From positions 1-44,486 of the forward strand of contig JBBIQS010000069.1 in assembly GCA_037442205.1 (NCBI GenBank): a DNA stretch of 44,486 nucleotides, in the 5' to 3' direction. A program made the translations under genes and the position numbers. Source of the stretch: JBBIQS01 sp037442205 (lineage in GTDB: Bacteria > Myxococcota > Myxococcia > Myxococcales > UBA5297). Under the pieces are notes generated by a model. The model worked only from the letters and a program-made list of their open reading frames with translations. It searched no databases and had not been told where the DNA came from. Below are positions 24,281 through 30,885 of this stretch, one piece after another (the first letter of the stretch is position 1; every line of letters starts with the position of its first letter).

Positions 24281-25849
24281 ATGCTTCTCGCGCCCGCCAC
24301 CCGCCTGCTCGCCATCGCCCTCCTCGCCTCCGCCCTCGGCTGCGCTCCCTGCCCCGCGGGCCAGGCCGAGTGCGGCAACAGCTGCGTCGACGTCCAGACC
24401 TCGCAGACCAACTGCGGCGCCTGCGGCAAGGCCTGCGGCCCGGTGCAGCACTGCGAGGCCGGGGCCTGCGTCGACGGCTGCGCCACCGGCAAGACCCAAT
24501 GCGGCAACGCCTGCGCCGACCTGAACTTCGACACCCAGAACTGCGGCTCCTGCGGCAACGCCTGCCCCGCCACCCAGTACTGCGCCAACGCCCTGTGCCA
24601 CTCGCGCAGCGGCAGCTGCCCCTACCTCTTCCTGCAGCAGGGCTCCGAATACCGCTACCACACCGACCTCTCCGGCTCGCCGCTGGCCTACGGCCTCAAC
24701 TTCTTCAGGCCCGGCTACTACGGCACCAACATCTACGAGCTGGGCTCCTGGTCCGACGACCACGGCGTCTACCGGATGAAGCTGCGCGAGCTGATCTTCG
24801 AGGCCTCCTACTTCGACGAGGCGGCGCTGGTCATCGCCGACGTGCCCGAGGGCTACCAGATCTTCAACGAGTGGAGCTCCACCTCGCAGATCGACCGCGC
24901 GCCCTCGCTGCGCTTCTTCACCGTCAAGGATCCGCGCCCGCCGCGCACCGCCATCTCCCAGCGCGGCGAGAACGTGGTCGAACAAATCAGCCGGGCCGAC
25001 GGCGTGCCCTCTCCCGTCGGCCCGGACGAGATTCCTCAGGTGGTCCTCGACTTCGGCCCGCTCGAGCACCCGGAGCGCGCCAGGCTGGTGATCACCGCCT
25101 GGGGCGTCTACTCCGACTTCCGCAAGGGCCAGAAGCCGCCCTTTTCAGCCGGGACCACGATCGAGATTCCGGACGGCAAGGGCGGCTGGCGCGAAAAGCT
25201 GGTCTCCGGCAAGACCGCCAGCGACGCCCGCACCTGGATCATCGACCTGGCCGGCGTCCTGGAGAGCCACGACTCGCGGATGCGGCTGACGCTCTCGCAC
25301 ATGCCCTCGGCGATCGACGTCCTCGACTCGGTGCTGATCGATGACTCGCAGCAGGTGGGCTTCCAGCTGACGCGCCTGGAGCCGCGGCGCGCCGACCTCG
25401 CCTTCCGCGGCGCGTCCCAGGTTCAGGCCGGCACCCTCGAGCATCGCCTGACGGCCCAGGACGTCACTCGCCCGGTCGACTTCCCCGATGCCTTCGTCGG
25501 AGGCCACTACACCCGCTACGGCGACGTGCTGCCGCTGCTCGCCCTCGCCGACGACCGCTTCGTGCTGATGGCCCAGGGCGACGAGCTGTCGATGGAGTTC
25601 GACGCCCCGCCGCAGGATCCCGGCACCACCCGCCGCGTCTTCATGCTGGCCGACGTCTTCTACACCTTCAAATACCACCCCTACGGCATCCTCACCGACA
25701 AGCTCGAGCCGCTGCCCTACCACGGCATGCCCAGCTATCCGTACCCGGAGAAGCTGTACCCGTATCGTTTCGATCGGAGCTACGCCAAGTACCGGGAGGA
25801 GTGGAACACCCGCGAGATCCGCCTGCCGCCGCCGGCCGAGAATTACTGA
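24281..25849 (+). CDS. Lipoprotein with Stig1-like Cys repeats and UnbV-type C-terminal region
   Basis: The 522-residue protein has a lipoprotein signal (MLLAPATRLLAIALLASALG, lipid Cys21), then two tandem Cys units of about 37 residues with the CGNxCxDxxxxxxNCGxCGxxC pattern, a common Myxococcota extracellular module. The body (about 110-522) has no catalytic motif I recognise. Its C-terminus, including YGILTDKLEPLPYHGMPSYP, resembles the end of many secreted proteins that carry ASPIC/UnbV or TPR domains, where a similar phrase recurs. ATG 24281 starts precisely at the signal peptide. It converges on the operon at 25964-27931, with a GC-rich hairpin between. Confidence 0.82.
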   Translation: MLLAPATRLLAIALLASALGCAPCPAGQAECGNSCVDVQTSQTNCGACGKACGPVQHCEAGACVDGCATGKTQCGNACADLNFDTQNCGSCGNACPATQYCANALCHSRSGSCPYLFLQQGSEYRYHTDLSGSPLAYGLNFFRPGYYGTNIYELGSWSDDHGVYRMKLRELIFEASYFDEAALVIADVPEGYQIFNEWSSTSQIDRAPSLRFFTVKDPRPPRTAISQRGENVVEQISRADGVPSPVGPDEIPQVVLDFGPLEHPERARLVITAWGVYSDFRKGQKPPFSAGTTIEIPDGKGGWREKLVSGKTASDARTWIIDLAGVLESHDSRMRLTLSHMPSAIDVLDSVLIDDSQQVGFQLTRLEPRRADLAFRGASQVQAGTLEHRLTAQDVTRPVDFPDAFVGGHYTRYGDVLPLLALADDRFVLMAQGDELSMEFDAPPQDPGTTRRVFMLADVFYTFKYHPYGILTDKLEPLPYHGMPSYPYPEKLYPYRFDRSYAKYREEWNTREIRLPPPAENY

Positions 25850-25890
25850 GGCATTATCCGGGCTCGGCCGGGCGCTGTTCCGCTCGAGTG

Positions 25891-25920
25891 GGGCGCCGGC
25901 GCGAACGAGCCGGCGCGCCC
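25891..25920. terminator. GC-rich hairpin between convergent genes
   Basis: GGGCGCCGGC (25891-25900) faces GCCGGCGCGCCC (25909-25920) with a two-base bulge. It lies 42 bases after the stop of the Cys-rich lipoprotein and before the end of the minus-strand operon. No T-run, so it is a tentative bidirectional terminator. Confidence 0.4.
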
Positions 25921-25963
25921 GGCGGGTCGTCGTCAAACAAGCGCGAACGGGCTCCGAAGCCGC

Positions 25964-26156
25964 TCAGTCCTTCGCCCGCGAGTACCAGGTGCCGGCGATG
26001 TTCAGCTTGCCGACGCGGTCGTAGTTCCGGTCCTCGGTGGCGATGAAGTAGCTCCGCTCGGAGCCATCGGGCTTGGTCACGATCAGTTCGCACCCCTCGA
26101 GGCGACAGCGGCCGTCGAGCGACGCGCAGTGCGAGCTTCTCCACGATCACGTTCAT
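25964..26156 (-). pseudogene. Small Cys-containing gene, apparently frameshifted
   Basis: ATG 26156 has a very good ribosome site (GGGAGAGGGG) and reads MNVIVEK before becoming Arg-rich. The next frame takes over with HCASLDGRCRLEGCELIVTK, then PDGSERSYFIATEDRNYDRV and GTWYSRAKD, ending at a stop at 25964; this part looks like a true small beta-rich protein with three cysteines. One base must be lost or gained near 26135 to join the two, giving about 64 residues. It may be a recent mutation, an assembly error or programmed frameshifting. It is the last gene of the minus-strand operon, 69 bases after the membrane protein gene. Function unknown. Confidence 0.5.
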
Positions 26157-26225
26157 CCCCTCTCCCAGTGGATGCGCTTCCAGGCGGTGAGTCCTCGGGC
26201 TGGCGCGAGGTCTATCGCCGCGTGC

Positions 26226-26645
26226 TCAGGTCGCGAGTTCGACGGCGGCGGACCGGCGTCGGTTGACGGCGCGGGCGAAGATCGCGACCGCGGCGACGAG
26301 CGGAATGGCGCCGGCGAGCAGCCCGGCCTGGAGGATCGCCGTCGCCTCGGCCTCGACCGCCTGCAGGAGCACCATCGCGTCGGGCGGGTTGAAGTGCGCC
26401 ACCGCATTCTGACCGACGTATTTCGCGCTCCAGAAACCGAGGTTCGCCAGGAGGCAGGTGAGGGCGCCGGAGCCGGCGAGGCATCCGCAGGCCAGCGGGG
26501 CCAGGCGAGCGGGATCCTTGCTTCGCCAGCGCATCACCGCGACCGTGCCGAGAGCGACCGCCGCAATCACCGTGGCGACCGCGAGCGGATAGAGCGACCA
26601 CGGATAGGAATCGAAGTAGTCGAATCGGAAGTGGCTCAGTTCCAT
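26226..26645 (-). CDS. Three-helix membrane protein, paralogue of the next gene upstream
   Basis: The 139-residue protein (MELSHFRFDYFDSYPWSLYP start) has three predicted membrane helices, at about 18-37, 48-70 and 98-120. Between helices 2 and 3 is the segment VGQNAVAHFNPPDAM. It lines up end to end with the protein encoded at 26672-27064, which has IGAAIEHVNPSDQI at the same place, so the two are diverged tandem duplicates sharing an H(F/V)NPxD motif. GAGGAG lies eight bases before the ATG, and the gap to the upstream gene is 26 bases. The general helix pattern faintly recalls small proton-channel subunits such as ExbB, but the diagnostic residues are not evident. Function unknown. Confidence 0.75.
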   Translation of the reverse strand: MELSHFRFDYFDSYPWSLYPLAVATVIAAVALGTVAVMRWRSKDPARLAPLACGCLAGSGALTCLLANLGFWSAKYVGQNAVAHFNPPDAMVLLQAVEAEATAILQAGLLAGAIPLVAAVAIFARAVNRRRSAAVELAT

Positions 26646-26671
26646 GGGGAGACTCCTCGAGGAAAGGGGGA

Positions 26672-27064
26672 TCAGCGCGCGAGGCGCCGGGTGAAGGCCC
26701 ATCCGAAGAGGGCCGTGCCGATGGAGAAGGGAAGTGCCGCGGCCAGAAGCGTAACGATCATCAGGTTGGTGGCTCGAGACCAACCGGCGGAGCGGAGCGT
26801 GATCTGATCGCTCGGATTGACGTGCTCGATGGCCGCTCCGATTTCGTGAGCCGTGTAGACCCGGCTCGCGGCGGCGAGGAGAAGCTGGAGCGCACCGAGC
26901 GCGAGCAGCCCCAGCGCGAGGGCGAGAGCGTAATTGCGAAGTCGCTCGCTCTTGATGATTCCCGCCGTGCCGGCTAGCGCCGCGACCGCGCCGAGGACTC
27001 CGAGAATGAGGATCGGATACGTCATCGATCCTCCGACAGCGAGTGTGGTGACCAGCAGGTCCAT
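26672..27064 (-). CDS. Three-helix membrane protein with HVNPSD motif
   Basis: The 130-residue protein starts MDLLVTTLAVGGSMTYPILI and has helices at about 12-36, 44-65 and 97-120, a short basic cytoplasmic loop (KSERLRN) after helix 1, and a basic C-terminus (TRRLAR). The segment between helices 2 and 3 has the motif EHVNPSDQI, shared with its paralogue downstream. GGAGGGA gives a strong ribosome site. It sits 27 bases after the soluble helical protein gene in a compact operon. Topology suggests that the NPxD loop is outside the cytoplasm. A pair of diverged subunits forming a heteromeric membrane complex is a reasonable inference; no family is recognised. Confidence 0.75.
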   Translation of the reverse strand: MDLLVTTLAVGGSMTYPILILGVLGAVAALAGTAGIIKSERLRNYALALALGLLALGALQLLLAAASRVYTAHEIGAAIEHVNPSDQITLRSAGWSRATNLMIVTLLAAALPFSIGTALFGWAFTRRLAR

Positions 27065-27091
27065 GATTCCCTCCGATGAATGGGATGACGG

Positions 27092-27931
27092 CTACAGCCC
27101 GTGGCGGCGGCGAAGGTTCTCGAGGTACTCGATCTCGGCCTTGGTCGGGCCGCGGCCGACCTCGCCGGTCGAGTCGGCCATCCGGCCCTGCGTCAGGCTG
27201 CCGTGCTTGTCGACGAGCCCTTCGCCGGTCTCGCTGAAGCGATTGCCCGCCGCCGAGGCGCGCTCGAAGCGGGCCTTGGGATCGAGCTTCATCTGGATGT
27301 CCTCGGCCTTGAGCCGCAGCGCCTCGTCCTTCTTGAGCAAGGCGCCGTAGTTGCTCAGCGCCTCGTGAACGTCGGAGGCGTCCTTGGCGGTGTTGTAGGT
27401 CTCGAACGCGGCGCCGAATCCCTCGGCAAACCTGGCCGCCGTGGAGCTGGCGTTCTCTTCGGTGAGGTCTTCGGCGAGGGCCTCCGCCAGCTTCGAGGGG
27501 TACTCGCCCTCGGCGGTCTTGGCGTACTCGTTCATCTTCTTGGCGATCCCATCCAAGTCCCCGGTGCTTCCGGCCTTGGCGGCCTCGTAGATGGACCTGG
27601 TGGATTCCGAGACCAGGCCGCCCATCGGCACCAGCTTCGGCATCTGCCACAGCGCCTCTTCGCGGGCCTTCTCGATCTCCGGCTTGAGCTCGGCGCGCTG
27701 CTGGTTGATTTCCGCCAGCTGGGCACGCAGCGCCTGTTGGTTCGAGCCGCCGCGCAGCTCAAAGGCGCCCTTGGTGTCGATCCTCTCGAAGGTGTCGGTC
27801 GCGCCATTCGGGCCGGCCTCGGCCTGCGGTTCGGCCTGCTTCTCGGCCTTGGCGGCGGGGTCGTCGACGCTGGTCTCGGGTTCGAACTGGGAAGCGACCT
27901 CCGAGGTCGAGCACTCGTTCACGCGGGCCAT
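27092..27931 (-). CDS. Soluble helical protein of unknown function, first gene of the operon
   Basis: The 279-residue protein starts MARVNECSTSEVASQFEPET, has a charged low-complexity stretch (about 20-50, rich in Glu, Ala and Pro), then long amphipathic helices (QQALRAQLAEINQQRAELKP; IAKKMNEYAKTAEGEYPSKL; HEALSNYGALLKKDEALRLK) and a Gly-rich end with RGPTKAEIEYLENLRRRHGL. There is no signal peptide or membrane helix, so it is either cytosolic or exported by a non-Sec route. AGGAGGACAC precedes ATG 27931, and in-frame upstream sequence is Arg-rich and non-coding. It heads a minus-strand operon with two paralogous membrane proteins and a small Cys gene, behind a sigma54-like promoter. I recognise no domain. 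Confidence 0.78.
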   Translation of the reverse strand: MARVNECSTSEVASQFEPETSVDDPAAKAEKQAEPQAEAGPNGATDTFERIDTKGAFELRGGSNQQALRAQLAEINQQRAELKPEIEKAREEALWQMPKLVPMGGLVSESTRSIYEAAKAGSTGDLDGIAKKMNEYAKTAEGEYPSKLAEALAEDLTEENASSTAARFAEGFGAAFETYNTAKDASDVHEALSNYGALLKKDEALRLKAEDIQMKLDPKARFERASAAGNRFSETGEGLVDKHGSLTQGRMADSTGEVGRGPTKAEIEYLENLRRRHGL

Positions 27932-27964
27932 GTGTCCTCCTGGGAATTCGGGCTTCCGGGCGCT

Positions 27965-27981
27965 ACTCAAGAACCACGCCA
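27965..27981 (-). promoter_or_regulatory. Candidate sigma54 promoter of the unknown operon
   Basis: On the minus strand the sequence is TGGCGTGGTTCTTGAGT. It has TGGC at -24 and TTGA at -12 with exactly the spacing of the sigma54 consensus (TGGCAC, five bases, TTGC); only the last -12 base differs. The ATG lies 34 bases further on, leaving room for a 20-25-base leader with its ribosome site. The palindrome at 28078 is at a typical enhancer distance. Confidence 0.45.
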
Positions 27982-28077
27982 CCGGAGTCTCGCGGGCCCA
28001 AGTGCGCGACAACGCTTGATGTTTCGATGTCGTCCCGCGGCGGCGCTCGCGCCGGCCTGTTCCAGCGCGCGACAGGC

Positions 28078-28096
28078 GTGTTCCACCGCGGAACAC
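28078..28096. promoter_or_regulatory. Palindromic operator or enhancer site
   Basis: GTGTTCCaccgcGGAACAC is a perfect inverted repeat with 7-base arms and a 5-base spacer. A half-site, TGTTCC, occurs 19 bases earlier at 28059. It lies about 100 bases upstream of the -24 element at 27981, as expected of a binding site for a dimeric sigma54 activator, though a repressor site is equally possible. Confidence 0.5.
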
Positions 28097-28389
28097 CCGG
28101 GCGTCAGGGCGGGAGGAGCGGCCTACTCCCGATCGCTCGGGTCGCATTTGCCGCGATCGGCACTCCTGCTGAACACATGGGAGGTGATGCTGTCCCCGGC
28201 GTTCCGGATGCCGACGAACAGCAACAGGAGCGCTGCGGCGCCGACGCCGAACGGTCTTTAATTGGTGCCGCGAGCCGCGAAGAATGCCGAGCCGGCGAGC
28301 ACTGCATTGGCCGCCAGAGGCACGGCGAGGCTACTACCTACGCTGAACATGTGCGGTCGGGGGCGCAGTCCTGACCGAATTGCCGTGGG
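28097..28389. other. Intergenic region upstream of the palindrome
   Basis: This stretch lies between the palindrome and the DUF3105 gene, whose 3' end faces it. Short frames have no protein character, and no terminator with a T-run was found. Together with 27932-28077 it makes a 458-base gap. Confidence 0.4.
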
Positions 28390-28983
28390 CTAGAACGCCG
28401 TCACGCCCTCGGCGCACTCGTTCTCCGGCGCCTGGGCATAATGCGCTCGGGCGAAGTCGCGCAGGCTCGGCGCGTCGAGGCACTGAGCGTGGTAGACGTG
28501 CCCCCACGCCACGGCGGCGACCGGGGATTCGATGAGCGGATCGGGCGAGATCACCGCGCGCACCCGGACTGGAGTGCCGGCGCAGAGCGGATCGTCGGAG
28601 AGCGCCGCCACTGCGTCGCGCAATCCCTGGATCACCGCGCTGCAGTCGCCGGAGACGAGCCCGCAGTTGTAGAGGAACACCACCGCCCCGTGCTCCTCGT
28701 CGTGGACGTAATACCCGCGCGGCACCGGACTGGTGTGCTCCCGGAAGGCGGCCCACAGCGGGTAGTGCTCCCCGCTGGAGGGCGGGTTCGAATTCCAACT
28801 GGTGATGGTCGAACCCACCGGGACGTGGACCCCGGGGAGCTGGGGCGGGTCCTCGAGCGTCACCTCGCAGGAGGCGTCGGGGACGGTCCGGCGATGGTTG
28901 TCGCTCCCCGCGTCGGCGGCCGGCTTCGAGCCGGTGGTGCAGCCAAAGAGCGACACCGAGAGCGCCAACATTCGCAGCCACAT
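28390..28983 (-). CDS. DUF3105-type lipoprotein
   Basis: The 197-residue protein has a lipoprotein signal (MWLRMLALSVSLFGC, lipid Cys15) and a short Ala/Asp linker. The mature domain matches DUF3105: WNSNPPSSGEHYPLWAAF, the GYYVHDEEHGAVVFLYNC segment with a conserved His/Glu cluster, and AWGHVYHAQCLDAPSLRDFA near the end. The Tyr-Asn-x-x-Pro-Pro-(T/S)-Ser-Gly-x-His and His-x-x-Glu-His-Gly signatures suggest a metal-binding site, but no activity is established. Homologues are often secreted in actinobacteria and Myxococcota. Extra in-frame sequence upstream to 29799 is Arg/Pro-rich and rejected. It appears to be monocistronic. Confidence 0.85.
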   Translation of the reverse strand: MWLRMLALSVSLFGCTTGSKPAADAGSDNHRRTVPDASCEVTLEDPPQLPGVHVPVGSTITSWNSNPPSSGEHYPLWAAFREHTSPVPRGYYVHDEEHGAVVFLYNCGLVSGDCSAVIQGLRDAVAALSDDPLCAGTPVRVRAVISPDPLIESPVAAVAWGHVYHAQCLDAPSLRDFARAHYAQAPENECAEGVTAF

Positions 28984-29380
28984 GCCGCAAGTGTAGCGGC
29001 GCCCTCCCGACCGCGCACTTCGCTCTCGGTCCATCGTTCCGGTCTGCGAGTTCATCATCCCGATCGATTGAATGCCGCTCCGCCTCGGGCGAGCCGCGGG
29101 CCGAACATTCGGAAGCCTGGGAACCATCCGACGGGCGCTCAGGCCACCCGATCGCCTGGCGTCGCGGAACAGTCGGAGCAGGCGCTCCTCCCTCGCCTCG
29201 TGCCGTCGTGCCCGCGCCGCCGTTCCCGGCTCGCCCCGCGCGGCCATTCGAGTGCCCACCGGCGCGTAATCCCTCCCAATTCCAGGCACATCCAGTTCGC
29301 CAAGATCGCGGCGCGACAATTTCGCGGTGGGCCTGTCCTCCAGATGAGAGGCCCGCCGTGAACCGGCACTGGAGGCGACA
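28984..29380. other. Intergenic region between divergent lipoprotein genes
   Basis: The 397 bases between the DUF3105 gene and the Cys-rich gene at 29381 should contain both promoters. No frame looks protein-like, and I found no clear sigma70 or sigma54 elements or RNA fold. Confidence 0.4.
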
Positions 29381-30619
29381 ATGTCGAACCTCGAAATCAC
29401 CCTCGGCAAGTGGACGCGTGCGCAGCTGGCCATCGCCCTGATCGCCGCGAGCGCCTGCTCGCAGCCGGCCGCCGGAACCTGCTCCCCGTCGGATTGCGCG
29501 GGCTGCTGCAAGGACGATGTCTGCCAGACCGGCTCGGAGAATTCCGCCTGCGGCCTGGGCGGCGAGCTTTGCGCGGACTGCTCGGCCTCGGGCCAGGGCT
29601 GCTCCTCCGGCGCCTGCATCGCCGGCGGCTGCGCCAACGGCACGAGCAGGTGCGGCTCGAGCTGCTTCGACCTCAAGACCGACCCCGCGCACTGCGGCGC
29701 GTGCGGCATCTCCTGCCAGGTGGGCGAAGTGTGCGCCGGCGGCAGCTGCCAGGCGGTGGGCGACTGCCGCAAGCCCGCCACTCCTTGCACCGGGCTCACC
29801 TACTGCGATCTGAGCAGCGGCCAGTGCCTGCACGGGTGCATCGCCGATACCCAGTGCAGCGCCATCGAGCATTGCGATCTCACCGCGCACGCCTGCAAGT
29901 GTGGAAACGCCACGGCCGCCTACCACGAGTGCTCGGGGCAGTGCGTGTCGGACAGCTCGCCGTCGACATGCGGAACGAGCTGCACCGCCTGCCCCAGCGC
30001 CCCCCACGCGTCGCCCGCCTGCGACGGCACGACGTGCGGCCTTTCCTGCGACACCGGCTACCACCTGTGCTCACGGGAGTGCGTTTCAGACAGCTCGCTT
30101 TCGACGTGTGGCACGCAGTGCAGCCCCTGCCCGACCGATCCCAACGGGGCGGCCACCTGCGACGGCCACAGTTGCGGGGTGACGTGCAACTCCGGCTATC
30201 ACTGGTGCTCCTTCAGTGGCTGCGTGTCGAACTACTCGGTGGACAGCTGCAGCTCGAGCTGCACGCCGTGTCCCTTCGACCCCTACAACTGGTGCACCAC
30301 GGGCGCCACCTGCGATGGAACCAGCTGCTCGCTGACGGCGGTAGCCGATGGATCGGCTTGCGGCTCGATAGAAAGAGCCTGTCTGGCGGGGACTTGCACC
30401 CCCTACCCGTACACGTGCTCGAAGCCGCAATTCGGAGCCCGGTACCTGGAGAAATGGAATTCGGCCACTAGAACTTGGCTGACTCTCCAGTATTCCGTGC
30501 AGTGTTCCTGCTCCAGCGACACTCAGCTCACCGCGACCGGGAGCAACGGTTCGACGCAGAGCGTCTCGTGCAAAGCCTGCCGGTATAGCGCCAAGTATGA
30601 CGAGTACTACTGCTTCTGA
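29381..30619 (+). CDS. Cys-rich repeat lipoprotein
   Basis: The 412-residue protein has an N-terminal hydrophobic segment with a lipobox-like end (IALIAASAC, Cys26) and then about 60 cysteines. The first part carries CGxxC units of the Stig1-like kind (CGSSCFDLKTDPAHCGACG). Three tandem units of about 46 residues follow, starting near residues 180, 226 and 272, each with YHxCSxxCVSDSSxSTCGT and CDGxxCGxxC. They differ mainly outside the cysteines, suggesting internal duplication. A disulfide-stabilised extracellular domain array is expected. GGAGGCGACA precedes the ATG. The last 70 residues (CSKPQFGARYLEKWNSATRT) form a separate small domain. No enzyme motif is seen. Confidence 0.8.
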   Translation: MSNLEITLGKWTRAQLAIALIAASACSQPAAGTCSPSDCAGCCKDDVCQTGSENSACGLGGELCADCSASGQGCSSGACIAGGCANGTSRCGSSCFDLKTDPAHCGACGISCQVGEVCAGGSCQAVGDCRKPATPCTGLTYCDLSSGQCLHGCIADTQCSAIEHCDLTAHACKCGNATAAYHECSGQCVSDSSPSTCGTSCTACPSAPHASPACDGTTCGLSCDTGYHLCSRECVSDSSLSTCGTQCSPCPTDPNGAATCDGHSCGVTCNSGYHWCSFSGCVSNYSVDSCSSSCTPCPFDPYNWCTTGATCDGTSCSLTAVADGSACGSIERACLAGTCTPYPYTCSKPQFGARYLEKWNSATRTWLTLQYSVQCSCSSDTQLTATGSNGSTQSVSCKACRYSAKYDEYYCF

Positions 30620-30885
30620 CGACCCGTCGCGCAGGAACGTGGTGACCAGCAGGCTGTTGAAGAAGGCCGGCCCCCATCGACAGCTGCACGACGGGCCGCA
30701 CGCCGCCTCTATATTCGCGCCTCCGTTGACAGCACGGTCAGGTGCCAGGCTTCGACGACAGGCGGTCGGCGCCATCCTCGCCAGTGCTGGACCGGTCGCG
30801 CCCTCCTTCTCGGCGTTGCGCACCGCCTCTTGCGAGAGGTGATGTGCGCTCTCGCAGCGCACGTAAGGAGCGGTCCCCGACCTTC

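Noticed and set aside
27048..30654. Shared 15-mer GTGGTGACCAGCAGG at 27048 and 30640
   Set aside because: Too short and isolated to show a repeat family; one copy simply encodes the LLVTT of a membrane protein.
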